In this document: positions 27,908 through 37,546 of the stretch, piece after piece | Position numbering within the stretch: the stretch's first letter is position 1 | How the letters are laid out: each line of letters opens with the position of its first letter | Translations under genes and position numbers: made by a program | NCBI GenBank assembly: GCA_034926235.1 | Contig: JAYFRE010000124.1 | Coordinates: forward strand, 1 to 64,000 | Direction of reading: 5' to 3' | DNA length: 64,000 nt | Source of the DNA: JAYFRE01 sp034926235 | Lineage (GTDB): Bacteria > Pseudomonadota > Alphaproteobacteria > Rhodospirillales > Magnetospirillaceae | The notes under the pieces: generated by a model | Told to the model about the DNA's origin: nothing | Seen by the model: the letters and a program-made list of their open reading frames with translations, nothing else | Databases searched by the model: none

Positions 27908-30157
27908 TTGAGCGAGAGCAATGCCGGAATGGGCGACAGGCCTCACACTCTTGTCAGGCTGCGCCTTTGGGCCAAGCGGAAAGGCCTGACCGGGGGGCGT
28001 CTGACCATTCTCCTGGCGCTGGCGGTCATGGCCTCGGGCAGTGCGACCTATGCTGCGCTGATGGGCGCGCCGCCGATCGGCGTTCCCAATCCGCGCACCG
28101 TTTTCATCCTTCTTCTGCTCGACTGCATTTTCCTGCTGCTGCTGATCGGCTTGGTCGGATGGCGGCTGATGCGGGTGCTGATCGAGCGGCGTAAGGGCGT
28201 TGCCGGCTCCAAGCTGCACGTCCGCCTGGTGGTGATGTTCTCGCTCGTCGCCGTTACGCCCGCCATTCTGGTCGCGGTTTTTTCGGTGATGCTGATCAAG
28301 TTCGGCGTCGAGCAATGGTTCAACGAACGCGTGATTACCGCCGTGGACGAATCGCTGGCGGTGGCCAACGCCTATCTCGATGAACACACGCAGGTCATCG
28401 GCGGCGACGCCATGGCCATGGCGAATGATCTTAGCCGCGAAAGTTCCGGCCTTTACCGCAATCCGGCCCGTCTGGCGCAGATGGTGGCGACTCAGGCCGC
28501 CATCCGCGGTTTGAGCGAGGCGATCGTCTTCGGTCCGAACGGGCAGGTCCTGGCCAGCACCGGGCTGTCCTTTTCGATGGAATTGTCTATCGGCAATATT
28601 CCGCGCTGGGCCTATGACCGGGCCGATTCGGGCGAAGTTGCCATCCTGACCAATCCCGGCGATGAACGCGTGCGCGCCCTGGTTCAGCTCAAACAGGGAC
28701 TGGACGATTACTATCTCTATGTTGGCCGTTTCGTCGATCCCAAGGTCGTTCAGCATATCGACAAGACCAATCGGGCGGTCGAGGAATATAAAAGGCTGGA
28801 AGGCACCCGATCCGGGTTGCAGATTACTTTTTCCGCCATTTTCGGCGTCGTCGCCCTTCTTCTTCTACTGGCCGCGATTTGGGTCGGGTTGTCACTCGCC
28901 ACACAACTCGCCACCCCCATCATCCGCTTGATCGATGCGGCGGAACGCGTCCGTTCCGGCGATTTGTCCGCCCATGTCGATGAGGACGGGGCCAGCGACG
29001 AACTGGCTTCCTTGAGCCGCGCCTTCAATCGGATGACCATCCAGCTTGGCACCCAGCGCCAGGAATTGGTGGAAACCAACCGGCAGCTTGATGAACGCCG
29101 CCGGTTCTCGGAAGCCGTCCTGGCCGGCGTCACCGCCGGGGTCATCGGATTGGACCGGTTGGGTGTCGTGGAGCTGCCCAACCGTTCGGCAGCCGAGTTG
29201 CTTGGTTTGGCGCCGGAGGCGATGATTGGCCGTTCCCTGGCCGAGGTCGCGCCTGAGATGGCCGATCTGTTCGATCAGGTGCAGCGGCGTCCCGAACGAT
29301 CGGTCCAAGAAGAGCTTCACATCAAGCGGGACGGGCGCAATCGCGTTCTTTTGCTGCGGATCGTCGCGGAATGCGACGAGGATCAGAACGTGACCGGCTT
29401 CGTCGCCACCTTTGACGACATCACCGAACTTCTGACCGCGCAACGAACCGCCGCCTGGGCCGATGTCGCGCGGCGCATCGCGCATGAAATCAAAAATCCG
29501 TTGACGCCGATCCAGCTTTCCGCCGAACGGCTGAAACGCAAATATCTGAAAGAGATTTCCTCGGACCCTGAAACCTTCCTGTCCTGCACCGACACCATCG
29601 TGCGTCAGGTCGGGGATATCGGGCGCATGGTCGATGAATTCTCGGCCTTTGCCCGCATGCCGGCCCCGGTGATGAAAGAGGGCAATCTGGTCGAGGTGGT
29701 CGATCAGGCGGTGTTTCTGGCCCATAACGGCTTCCGCGACATTACCTTCAAGGTCGAAAAAACCGAGCCCGTGATCATGGTTCCTTGTGATGTGCGCCAG
29801 ATCGGCCGGGCCCTGACCAATCTTTTGAAAAACGCGGCCGAATCGATCGAAGGGCGCGAGGGTGAAAATTTACCGCAAGGCTTTGTGTCGATCCATATCG
29901 GACGAGAAGACCAGGAGCGCGTCATGGTCAAGGTCGAGGACAATGGCCGCGGATTTCCTCAGGAACAGCGCGACCGTCTGACCGAACCCTATGTGACGAC
30001 CCGGGCCAAGGGCACCGGATTGGGCCTTGCCATCGTCAAGAAAATCATGGAAGACCATGGCGGGGATCTGATCCTGGAGGACCGAGATGAAGCCGGAGCA
30101 CGCGCCATCCTCGTTTTCCATGGCGCCGATGATGGCCCGCGAACGGTCACGTCTTAG
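27908..30157 (+). CDS. ntrY: Membrane sensor kinase NtrY
   Basis: 749-residue histidine kinase paired with NtrX; known to affect nitrogen, redox and cell-envelope responses in alphaproteobacteria. TTG start 2 bp after ntrC. Membrane helices near 36-56, 65-85, 100-125 and a fourth near 300-325 flank a periplasmic sensor; then HAMP (about 330-382, ATPIIRLIDAAERVRSGDLSAHV), PAS (about 395-500), the His in ARRIAHEIKNPLTPIQLSAERL and the ATPase with NLLKNAAESIEG and TRAKGTGLGLAIVKKI. The NtrY topology is canonical. ntrX follows after 20 bp. Confidence 0.94.
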   Translation: MSESNAGMGDRPHTLVRLRLWAKRKGLTGGRLTILLALAVMASGSATYAALMGAPPIGVPNPRTVFILLLLDCIFLLLLIGLVGWRLMRVLIERRKGVAGSKLHVRLVVMFSLVAVTPAILVAVFSVMLIKFGVEQWFNERVITAVDESLAVANAYLDEHTQVIGGDAMAMANDLSRESSGLYRNPARLAQMVATQAAIRGLSEAIVFGPNGQVLASTGLSFSMELSIGNIPRWAYDRADSGEVAILTNPGDERVRALVQLKQGLDDYYLYVGRFVDPKVVQHIDKTNRAVEEYKRLEGTRSGLQITFSAIFGVVALLLLLAAIWVGLSLATQLATPIIRLIDAAERVRSGDLSAHVDEDGASDELASLSRAFNRMTIQLGTQRQELVETNRQLDERRRFSEAVLAGVTAGVIGLDRLGVVELPNRSAAELLGLAPEAMIGRSLAEVAPEMADLFDQVQRRPERSVQEELHIKRDGRNRVLLLRIVAECDEDQNVTGFVATFDDITELLTAQRTAAWADVARRIAHEIKNPLTPIQLSAERLKRKYLKEISSDPETFLSCTDTIVRQVGDIGRMVDEFSAFARMPAPVMKEGNLVEVVDQAVFLAHNGFRDITFKVEKTEPVIMVPCDVRQIGRALTNLLKNAAESIEGREGENLPQGFVSIHIGREDQERVMVKVEDNGRGFPQEQRDRLTEPYVTTRAKGTGLGLAIVKKIMEDHGGDLILEDRDEAGARAILVFHGADDGPRTVTS

Positions 30158-30177
30158 AACAGCCGCAGGTGCGACCC

Positions 30178-31566
30178 ATGGCTTATGACATTCTCATCGT
30201 CGATGACGAAAGCGACATCCGCCTTCTGGTTGGCGGGCTGCTCGCGGATGAAGGCTATGCCACGCGCGAAGCCGCCGACGGGGATTCCGCGCTAGAGGCT
30301 ATCCGCGCCCGGCGGCCTCATCTGGTCTTGCTGGATATCTGGCTTCAGGGAAGCCGGATCGACGGGCTTGAGGTCTTGGACGAGATTCGCCGCCATCATC
30401 CGCATGTTCCGGTGGTGATGATGAGCGGGCATGGCACCATCGAGACTGCCGTTTCGGCAATCAAGCAGGGTGCCTATGAATTCATCGAAAAGCCGTTCCA
30501 GGCCGACCGGATGCTGCTGGTGGTCGAACGCGCGATCGAATCCGCGCGGCTGCGCCGAGAAATCGCCGAACTGAAGGAGCGAGCGGGCGGCGAAGATGAA
30601 CTTCTGGGTAATTCCAGCGCCATCAGCCAGCTTCGTCAGGCCATTGAACGAGTCGGTCCCACGGGGTCCCGCGTCTTGGTGACCGGCCCTGCCGGCGTCG
30701 GCAAGGAAGTTGCGGTCCGTCTCCTGCACCGCCTGTCCAAACGCGCAAACGGGCCGTTCGTGATCCTAAGCTGTGCGGCCATGCATCCGGAACGCATGGA
30801 AGCGGAACTGTTCGGCGTCGAATCTGGCCCTGACGGAGAGCGCAAGATCGGGACCTTCGAGCAGGCTCATGGCGGCACGCTGGTTCTGGACGAGGTGGCG
30901 GACATGCCGCTCGAAACCCAGGGCAAGATCGTGCGCGTCTTGCAGGAACAGACTTTCGAACGCGTCGGCGGTACGATCAAGGTCGAGGTCGATGTGCGGG
31001 TCATGGCAACCACGAACCGCGATCTTCAGGGTGAAATCGCCGCCGGACGCTTCCGCGAGGATTTGTTCTATCGGCTGAATGTCGTGCCGCTGCGCCTGCC
31101 GCCTTTGCATGAACGGCGCGAGGATATCCCGCCGATGGCGACCTACTTCATGAACCGGGCGGCCCATGCCGCCGGCCTGCCGACGCGGCCCATCGGCGAG
31201 GACGCCATGGTGGCGCTTCAGGCCTATGACTGGCCCGGCAATGTGCGCCAATTGCGCAATGTCATCGATTGGCTGCTGATCATGGCGCCTGGCGATCCTC
31301 GTCAGACTATCCGCGCCGACATGCTGCCCCCAGGAATCGGGGCAATCACGCCGAACGTGCTTCGATGGGAAAAGTCGAACGAGATCATGACACTGCCTTT
31401 GAGAGAGGCGCGCGAGTTGTTCGAGCGCGAATATCTTCAGGCCCAAGTGACCCGATTCGGCGGCAACATCTCGCGGACGGCCCAGTTCGTCGGCATGGAG
31501 CGTTCGGCCCTGCACCGCAAGCTGAAATCCTTGAATGTCGGTTCCGACGACAAGCAACGCTTCTAA
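30178..31566 (+). CDS. ntrX: Response regulator NtrX
   Basis: 462-residue NtrC-family regulator. Receiver: ILIVDDESDIRLL, phospho-Asp in LVLLDIWLQGSRIDG, Lys in EFIEKPFQADRM. The AAA+ domain has an altered Walker A (TGPAGVGKEVAV) and, where NtrC has GAFTGA, reads ELFGVESGPDGERKIG; the sigma-54 contact loop is therefore missing. Walker B GGTLVLDEVADM remains. C-terminal Fis-type helix (GGNISRTAQFVGMERSALHRKLKSL). It should bind DNA but probably not activate sigma-54 RNA polymerase. ATG at 30178 (MAYDILIVDD) preferred over GTG at 30169. Confidence 0.94.
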   Translation: MAYDILIVDDESDIRLLVGGLLADEGYATREAADGDSALEAIRARRPHLVLLDIWLQGSRIDGLEVLDEIRRHHPHVPVVMMSGHGTIETAVSAIKQGAYEFIEKPFQADRMLLVVERAIESARLRREIAELKERAGGEDELLGNSSAISQLRQAIERVGPTGSRVLVTGPAGVGKEVAVRLLHRLSKRANGPFVILSCAAMHPERMEAELFGVESGPDGERKIGTFEQAHGGTLVLDEVADMPLETQGKIVRVLQEQTFERVGGTIKVEVDVRVMATTNRDLQGEIAAGRFREDLFYRLNVVPLRLPPLHERREDIPPMATYFMNRAAHAAGLPTRPIGEDAMVALQAYDWPGNVRQLRNVIDWLLIMAPGDPRQTIRADMLPPGIGAITPNVLRWEKSNEIMTLPLREARELFEREYLQAQVTRFGGNISRTAQFVGMERSALHRKLKSLNVGSDDKQRF

Positions 31567-31584
31567 GCGAACGGATTATTGCGC

Positions 31585-32961
31585 ATGAAGGTCATCGTCT
31601 GCGGAGCCGGACAAGTCGGATTCAACATCGCCCATCATCTGGCGGGCGAGGATAACGACATCACCGTCATCGATCAGCGCCCCGAACTGATCCGTAAACT
31701 GAACGACAGTTTGGACGTGCGTTCCGTGCTGGGGCATGCCTCTTACCCTTCTGTTCTGGAACAGGCAGGGGCAGGGGATGCGGATTTGATCGTCGCGGTG
31801 ACCGCCGTCGACGAGGTCAACATGGTCGCCTGCCAGGTGGCGCATTCCTTGTTCGACCTGCCGACCAAGATCGCCCGGATTCGCAGCCAAGCCTATCTTC
31901 AGCCTGCCTGGTCGCGGTTGTTCGCGCCCGAACGGCTGCCCATCGACGTCATCATTTCACCCGAGATCGAGGTCGCCCGCGCCATCCGCCGACGGATGGA
32001 AGTTCCTGGCACGACCGACATGATCCCGCTGGCGGGGGACAAGGTACGCCTGCTCGGGGTGCGCTGTCTGCCGGACTGTCCGCTGATCAACACGCCGTTG
32101 CGCCAGCTTACGGTTCTGTTTCCGGACCTTTCCATTGTCATCCTGGCGATCTTACGCGATGGCGTGCCGGTGATGCCCGGTCCCCAGGATCAGATGCGTC
32201 CCGGTGACGAGGTCATGTTCGTTGCCGATTCCAGCCACGTCGCCCGCGCCATGGCGGCTTTCGGTTATGACGAACCAAAGGCGCGGCGGGTGACGATCCT
32301 GGGGGGCGGCAATATCGGGCTGTTCCTGGCTCAGGAATTGGAAGCGAGTCCGTCCGGAATCTTCTCGCATCTGATCGAGATCGATCGCAAACGGGCCGAA
32401 ATGGCTGCTGACGCCTTGTCGGACACGGTGGTGCTGAACGGCGACGCATTGGACGCCGCCTTGCTGGAAGAAGCGGGCGTGGACAGCGCCGAAACGGCGA
32501 TCGCGGTCACGAACGATGACGAGACCAACATCTTAGCGGCGCTTCTGGCCAAGCATCGCGGCTGCAAGCGGGTCATGGCGCTGGTCAACAAGACCGATTA
32601 CGGCTCGCTGACCGCGACGCTGGGCATCGATGTCCTGGTGTCGCCGCGCGCGATTACCGTGTCACGCATTCTTCAGCATGTCCGGCGCGGGCGCATCCAC
32701 GCCATCCATTCGATCCTGGACGGATTCGGCGAATTGATCGAGGCCGATGCGCTGGAAACCTCCGGTCTTGTCGGCAAACCGCTCAAGGACATCAAACTGC
32801 CCGCCGGAGTCCGGATCGGGGCGGTGTTGCACGAAGGCCGGGTCGTCATGCCGCAAGGCAATAGCGTGATCCAGGCCGGAGACCGGGTCATCCTGTTCGC
32901 GATTCGGTCGGCGGTGAAAAAAGTAGAGAAAATGTTTTCCGTGCGTTTGGAGTATTTCTGA
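31585..32961 (+). CDS. trkA: Trk potassium uptake regulator TrkA
   Basis: Cytoplasmic NAD(H)-binding gating protein of Trk K+ transporters. 458 residues in two RCK halves: first Rossmann fold at the N-terminus (VIVCGAGQVGFNIAHHL) with TrkA_C (about 140-220), second Rossmann near 232 (VTILGGGNIGLFLAQELE) with a second TrkA_C ending in AGDRVILFAIRSAVKKVEKMF. Always found after ntrYX in Rhodospirillales-like genomes; trkH is not in this window. ATG at 31585 matches the family better than the in-frame TTG at 31579. Confidence 0.95.
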   Translation: MKVIVCGAGQVGFNIAHHLAGEDNDITVIDQRPELIRKLNDSLDVRSVLGHASYPSVLEQAGAGDADLIVAVTAVDEVNMVACQVAHSLFDLPTKIARIRSQAYLQPAWSRLFAPERLPIDVIISPEIEVARAIRRRMEVPGTTDMIPLAGDKVRLLGVRCLPDCPLINTPLRQLTVLFPDLSIVILAILRDGVPVMPGPQDQMRPGDEVMFVADSSHVARAMAAFGYDEPKARRVTILGGGNIGLFLAQELEASPSGIFSHLIEIDRKRAEMAADALSDTVVLNGDALDAALLEEAGVDSAETAIAVTNDDETNILAALLAKHRGCKRVMALVNKTDYGSLTATLGIDVLVSPRAITVSRILQHVRRGRIHAIHSILDGFGELIEADALETSGLVGKPLKDIKLPAGVRIGAVLHEGRVVMPQGNSVIQAGDRVILFAIRSAVKKVEKMFSVRLEYF

Positions 32962-32962
32962 G

Positions 32963-33658
32963 ATGCCGCCTAGCCTGACGACGACATCCGAGTCGGTGAC
33001 CTCGCCTCGTGTCATCCTGTTCGATTGGGACAACACTCTGGTCGATAGCTGGGGCTGCATCCAGGCCGCAACCAACGCGACCTTGCGCGCCATGGGACAC
33101 GAACCATGGGGTCTGGAGGAAACCAAGGACCGGGTGGCGCTGTCGCTTAGGGATTCCTTTCCGGTTTTGTTCGGCGAACGCTGGACCGAGGCGCGCGATA
33201 TCTTCTATGCCGAATTCGCGGCCATTCATCTGGATTATCTGTGCCCCTTGCCGGGGGTCGAAGCCATGCTTGACGCCCTGATCGGGATGGGGCTGAGATT
33301 GGGCGTGGTCAGCAACAAGAATGGCGCTTTCCTGCGCCAGGAAATAGACCATCTGGGATGGGGCGGGCGTTTCGATAAGGCCGTGGGCGCGACCGACGCT
33401 TCGGCGGACAAGCCGGACCCGGCGGCGGTCGCCCTGGCCTTGACGCCGATGAAGTGCGCCCCTGGGCCGGCTGTTTGGCTGGCAGGCGACGCCGAGGTGG
33501 ACATGCAGGGCGCGATCGCGGCGGGGTGCGTGCCGGTGCTGCTGCGCAAGGAACCACCCAGGAACGGGGAATTCGACCGGTTTCCGCCTAAGTTCCGTTT
33601 TTCTTCCTGTGATGATTTTGTACAGGAAATACGTGAACTAGTGATTCCCATGACATGA
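32963..33658 (+). CDS. HAD-family phosphatase (phosphoglycolate phosphatase-like)
   Basis: 231 residues with the HAD motifs: motif I ILFDWDNTLVDSW (nucleophile and acid Asp), motif II region LGVVSNKNGAFLRQEI, Lys in DASADKPDPAAVALAL and motif IV WLAGDAEVDMQGAIAAGC. A helical cap lies between I and II, as in phosphoglycolate phosphatases and related enzymes. The substrate cannot be told. Placed 1 bp after trkA and just before hfq, it is probably cotranscribed. Confidence 0.85.
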   Translation: MPPSLTTTSESVTSPRVILFDWDNTLVDSWGCIQAATNATLRAMGHEPWGLEETKDRVALSLRDSFPVLFGERWTEARDIFYAEFAAIHLDYLCPLPGVEAMLDALIGMGLRLGVVSNKNGAFLRQEIDHLGWGGRFDKAVGATDASADKPDPAAVALALTPMKCAPGPAVWLAGDAEVDMQGAIAAGCVPVLLRKEPPRNGEFDRFPPKFRFSSCDDFVQEIRELVIPMT

Positions 33659-33737
33659 TTTTGATGTTAAGCAAATAGGCTTGGTCATCCCCGTCCGATC
33701 TATTGCGGTCGGCCGGCAATAACAACGGGCTTCACCC

Positions 33738-34001
33738 ATGTCATCCGAAAAATCTCAGAACGTCCAAGATGTATTCCTGAACTACATCCGCAAGAATAAA
33801 ACGCCGGTAACGATCTTTTTGGTCAATGGCGTCAAACTTCAGGGAATCGTGACTTGGTTCGATAACTTCTCGGTTCTGTTGCGCCGTGACGGTCATACTC
33901 AGCTTGTCTACAAGCACGCTATTTCGACGGTCATGCCGGGCGCCCCGATCAGCCTGTTTGACCCATCCCCCAGCGATGAGGCGGGTGACGGACAATCGTG
34001 A
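33738..34001 (+). CDS. hfq: RNA chaperone Hfq
   Basis: 87-residue Sm-like hexamer that pairs small RNAs with mRNAs. Sm1: [42 protein letters not shown]; Sm2: [16 protein letters not shown]. The C-terminal tail is short, as in alphaproteobacteria. Overlaps hflX (GTGA), the widely conserved hfq-hflX pair. In alphaproteobacteria Hfq was first known as NrfA, needed for nitrogen fixation control, which suits the ntr context. Confidence 0.97.
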   Translation: MSSEKSQNVQDVFLNYIRKNKTPVTIFLVNGVKLQGIVTWFDNFSVLLRRDGHTQLVYKHAISTVMPGAPISLFDPSPSDEAGDGQS

Positions 34002-35320
34002 ACGGCGTGGGCGGCGCTGATACCGACCGGGTGTCTGCGCGCACGGTCGTCATCCATCCGGCGCCGCGCAATACGGATTTGCCTCGTCAGCCTCACGCTC
34101 GTCTTGACGAAGCGTGCGGGCTGGCCGAAGCCATCGCGCTCGACGTCGTTGCAGCCGAGATTGTCCCCTTGGCGTCTCCTCGTCCCGCGACCTTGTTCGG
34201 CAAAGGAACGGTGGACCGGCTGGGCGCGATCATCGCCGAAACGGATGCCGGTCTGGCAATCGTCGATACCCATCTGTCGCCGGTGCAGCAACGGAATCTG
34301 GAGCGGGCCTGGAAAACTAAGGTCATCGATCGGACCGGCCTGATTCTGGAGATTTTCGGCGAACGCGCCCGCACGCGGGAAGGGCGGATGCAGGTCGAAC
34401 TGGCGGCGCTGTCTTATCAGCGGTCGCGGCTGGTCCGTTCTTGGACCCATCTGGAGCGGCAACGCGGCGGTTTCGGGTTTTTGGGCGGTCCCGGCGAAAC
34501 CCAGATCGAATCCGACCGCCGTCAGATCGGCGAGCGTATCGTTCGGCTTAAAAAGGAATTGGACGAGGTCAAACGCACCCGCCAGCTTCATCGGCAGGCG
34601 CGCGGTCGCGTGCCTTATCCCATCATTGCTCTGGTGGGATATACCAATGCCGGCAAATCGACCTTGTTCAACCGTCTGACCCGAGCCGAAGTGCTGGTCA
34701 AAGATCAGCTTTTCGCGACGCTTGATCCGACCATGCGCGCGCTGTCTCTGCCGTCGGGGCGGATGGCGATCTTGTCCGACACCGTGGGTTTCGTCTCCGA
34801 CCTTCCGCATGAACTGGTTGCGGCGTTCCGCGCCACTCTGGAAGAGGTGATGGAGGCCGATATCATCGTGCATGTCCGCGACATCGCCCACCCCGACAGC
34901 GCCGCCCAACGCGACGATGTCGAAGCGGTACTGCGCGATCTGGGGCTGGACGAAGCGGTGGACAAGGGATTGATCGAGGTCCTGAACAAGATCGATCTTC
35001 TGGACGAGGAGCGGCGAACCGAAATCGAGAACCAAGCCACGCGCCACGGAGCGCATCTGGCGCCGCTATCGGCGGTGACCGGGGAGGGCGCGCCCGCGCT
35101 GCTGGAATTATTCGATCGCCTGCTCGCCGCTGGCGGCCGGGTGTTGGACCTGGAATTGCCTTTGTCCGATGGAGCAGGGATCGCCTGGCTTTACCGCCAT
35201 GGCGAGGTGTTGGCGCGTTCCGACGACGAGGAAAACGCCCACCTGACGGTGCGCCTCGATCCGGCCAATGAGGCGCGGTTCGCCCGCCGTACGAAGCAGG
35301 ATATAGACGATATTTCCTGA
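33998..35320 (+). CDS. hflX: Ribosome-associated GTPase HflX
   Basis: GTPase that splits stalled or stress-damaged 70S ribosomes. 440 residues: N-terminal HflX domain (about 50-205) with [30 protein letters not shown] and [19 protein letters not shown]; central helical hairpin; G domain with G1 [13 protein letters not shown]2 ATLDPTMR, G3 [11 protein letters not shown]4 NKIDLL. GTG start inside the hfq stop. Gene downstream on the same strand is absent; the next gene converges. Confidence 0.95.
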   Translation: MNGVGGADTDRVSARTVVIHPAPRNTDLPRQPHARLDEACGLAEAIALDVVAAEIVPLASPRPATLFGKGTVDRLGAIIAETDAGLAIVDTHLSPVQQRNLERAWKTKVIDRTGLILEIFGERARTREGRMQVELAALSYQRSRLVRSWTHLERQRGGFGFLGGPGETQIESDRRQIGERIVRLKKELDEVKRTRQLHRQARGRVPYPIIALVGYTNAGKSTLFNRLTRAEVLVKDQLFATLDPTMRALSLPSGRMAILSDTVGFVSDLPHELVAAFRATLEEVMEADIIVHVRDIAHPDSAAQRDDVEAVLRDLGLDEAVDKGLIEVLNKIDLLDEERRTEIENQATRHGAHLAPLSAVTGEGAPALLELFDRLLAAGGRVLDLELPLSDGAGIAWLYRHGEVLARSDDEENAHLTVRLDPANEARFARRTKQDIDDIS

Positions 35321-35378
35321 TTGATATCTGTTCGTTATATCCGTTCTTTAAAATAGGACACGAACTTTCCTGATCAGA

Positions 35379-36344
35379 TCAGAAATCGCCCAGGACCAGA
35401 TTGGTCGGCTCTCCCTTGGCGAAATTCTCGATATTGTCGATCAATTGATCGGCCAAGGTTTGCTGTGCCTCGTCACTGGCCCAGGCGATGTGTGGAGTCA
35501 GAATGAAATCGGGCCGTTCGGTCAGCGTCATCAGGATCGAATCCGCCGGCGGCGGTTCCGGGGTGGTGACATCGATCGCCGCCCCGCCGATCAATCCTTC
35601 TTTCAAGGCTTGGGCCAGATCCGCATCGACGATCAAGCCGCCCCGCGCGGTGTTGATGATCAATGGCCGCCGCTTCATCTGCCGGAACTCGGCCATGCCC
35701 AAAAGCCCTTTCGTCGAAGGCGTCAAAGGGCAATGCAAGGTGATGATGTCGCTGGTCTCCAACACCTCTTCGAACGGCGTATAGAGCGGCCCCAACCCCT
35801 GAACGCCCTTGTGGGCGGCGAACATCACCGTCATGCCGAAGGCGCGCGCCAGATTGGCCACGGCCTGTCCCAGAACGCCTTCGCCGATGATGCCCAGGCG
35901 CGATCCATGCATGTCCCGGATCGGGTGGTTGAAGAAACAGAACTGGCCGGATTTCTGCCATTCGCCCCGTTTGACATCGTCACGATAGGCGATGATGGAG
36001 CGCCGCAAGGCCAGCATCAGGGCGAAGGTGTGTTCGGGCAGCGTATGCAGGGCGTAGCCACGGATATTGGCGACGGCGATGCCCCGTTCGCGGCAGCAGG
36101 CCTTATCCACGGCATCCGATCCCGTCGCGGCCATGGCGATCAGCTTCAGATCCGGCAATTGTTCCAGAATGGCGCGGTTCAGCACGACCTTGTTGTTGAT
36201 GCAGATCGTCGCTCCCTTCAGCCGTTCGACCACCTCTTCGGGCCGCGTCCGGTCATAATCGCGCCATTGATGCGGAAAATCCGGCCGGCGCAAAACGATC
36301 TGGGGCGCGATGGTGGCTCGGTCGAGAAAAACGATGGAATGCAT
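35379..36344 (-). CDS. D-isomer-specific 2-hydroxyacid dehydrogenase
   Basis: NAD(P)-dependent oxidoreductase of 321 residues. The Rossmann fold has GIIGEGVLGQAVANLARAFGM, then HCPLTPSTKGLLG, INTARGGLIVDADLAQAL, IDVTTPEPP and the catalytic His in TPHIAWAS; Arg and Glu of the triad are in place. Overall it resembles glycerate/hydroxypyruvate dehydrogenases. ATG at 36344 chosen (MHSIVFLDRA); a longer frame to 36644 overlaps the opposite gene and lacks similarity. Divergent from the Ldh2-type dehydrogenase, with 127 bp between starts. Substrate unknown. Confidence 0.88.
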   Translation of the reverse strand: MHSIVFLDRATIAPQIVLRRPDFPHQWRDYDRTRPEEVVERLKGATICINNKVVLNRAILEQLPDLKLIAMAATGSDAVDKACCRERGIAVANIRGYALHTLPEHTFALMLALRRSIIAYRDDVKRGEWQKSGQFCFFNHPIRDMHGSRLGIIGEGVLGQAVANLARAFGMTVMFAAHKGVQGLGPLYTPFEEVLETSDIITLHCPLTPSTKGLLGMAEFRQMKRRPLIINTARGGLIVDADLAQALKEGLIGGAAIDVTTPEPPPADSILMTLTERPDFILTPHIAWASDEAQQTLADQLIDNIENFAKGEPTNLVLGDF

Positions 36345-36471
36345 GGGAGTCTCCGAAATCGGGCCGGAACGGAACGGGCAGGAGCCGCTGCTTGAATGAT
36401 GGACCTTTGCCCGCGATCGGGAAAGAGCGCACTCTCGAGGGGAACTCCATATCCCGCAAGAAATCAGACCG

Positions 36472-37542
36472 ATGGACGATCCCCGCATCATGCCCCTATC
36501 CCAGGACGATATCGACGCAGCCCAGCTTTCCTCGTCGCTTGCCGCTTTGTTCACCGACGCCGGCCTTTCCGCTGAAAGAGCTGCGATTCTGGCCGATATC
36601 CTGATTGATTCCGATCTGCGCGGCGTGCCGTCGCATGGCTGCATGCATGCGCCGATCTATTTGAAACGGCTCTATGACGGGACCTTGTCCTGTCTCGACC
36701 ATCCTGAAACCGTCATTGATTTTGGGGCCATCGCCGTTCAGGACGGCCATGCGATGATGGGGCATCTGGCCGCCTTGGATGCGATGGAGATGGCGATCGC
36801 CAAGGCGCGCGCGCACGGAATCGGGTTGGTGGCGCTGCGCAATGCCGGTCATTTCGGTGCGGCGGCCAGCTATGCGCGCCGGGCGACGGGCAAGGATTGC
36901 GTCGGCATCGTCATGGGCAACGCCACGGCCTTGATTGCGGCTCCGGGCGGAACCGAACGCCTGACCGGAACCAATCCGCTGGCTATCGGTTTGCCCGGCG
37001 AAGGCACGGACCCGGTCGTCCTCGATATGGCGATGAGCGAGGCTGCCTTCGGCCGCATTCGCATGGCAAAGCGCAGGTGTGTCCCGATTCCGCCCGGCTG
37101 GGCGCTCGGTCCCGATGGTCAGCCCACCACAGACCCGGGTCAAGCCTTGATCGGTCTGCTTCAACCCATCGGCGGGCATAAGGGATTCGGATTGTCGGTC
37201 ATGATCGATCTTTTGTGCGGTCTGCTTTCAGAAGGTCCCCACGGCCCTGACGTGCCCGGTCTTTATGACGCGCTGGACCGGCCTTTGACCTATTCCCTGA
37301 TCTGCCTGGCCATCGATATTGCCGCCTTCCGTGCCATTGATGGGTTCAAAGCGGATGTCGCGGCCTATGCCGAGCGGGTCCGCCGTTCCAGAACCGTACC
37401 CGGCGCGCCGCCCATCGCCATGCCCGGCGACGGCAGCGCCGCCCGTTGCGCCAAAAGCAAAGGGCGGGTCCGTCTTGAACCCGCCCTTAAAGCGCAATTG
37501 ACCGATCTAGCCCGCCAGCGCGGGCTGGACCTGGCTTTCTAA
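36472..37542 (+). CDS. Malate/L-lactate (Ldh2/YlbC) family dehydrogenase
   Basis: NAD(P)H oxidoreductase of 356 residues with the Ldh2 fold, unrelated to the classic lactate dehydrogenases. Seen: ADILIDSDLRGVPSHGCMH (substrate Arg/His), GHLAALDAMEMAIAKARAHGIGLVALRNAGHFGAAASYARRA, TGTNPLAIGLPG, VLDMAMSEAAFG and IGGHKGFGLSVMIDLLCGLLS. Family members oxidise malate, ureidoglycolate, sulfolactate or 2,3-diketogulonate; the substrate cannot be read here. Its paired neighbour handles the other class of hydroxyacid. A hairpin in the last part of the frame may be the terminator of the opposing operon. Confidence 0.85.
   Translation: MDDPRIMPLSQDDIDAAQLSSSLAALFTDAGLSAERAAILADILIDSDLRGVPSHGCMHAPIYLKRLYDGTLSCLDHPETVIDFGAIAVQDGHAMMGHLAALDAMEMAIAKARAHGIGLVALRNAGHFGAAASYARRATGKDCVGIVMGNATALIAAPGGTERLTGTNPLAIGLPGEGTDPVVLDMAMSEAAFGRIRMAKRRCVPIPPGWALGPDGQPTTDPGQALIGLLQPIGGHKGFGLSVMIDLLCGLLSEGPHGPDVPGLYDALDRPLTYSLICLAIDIAAFRAIDGFKADVAAYAERVRRSRTVPGAPPIAMPGDGSAARCAKSKGRVRLEPALKAQLTDLARQRGLDLAF
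37460..37488 (-). terminator. Terminator of the mazG-lipoprotein-SDR operon inside the 3' end of the Ldh2 gene
   Basis: Perfect 10-bp inverted repeat AAGGGCGGGT (37460-37469) / ACCCGCCCTT (37479-37488), 9-nt loop. Read on the minus strand it is followed by TTGCTTTTGG, and it begins 59 bp past the SDR stop, so it probably ends the opposing transcript though it lies within coding sequence. Confidence 0.6.
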
Positions 37543-37546
37543 AGGT

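Noticed and set aside
35370..35382. Palindrome CTGATCAGATCAG at the hflX/dehydrogenase junction
   Set aside because: Short, overlaps a stop codon, no promoter nearby to regulate.
37460..37488. Hairpin as a small RNA or REP element
   Set aside because: Single copy in the window and best explained as a terminator for the minus-strand operon.
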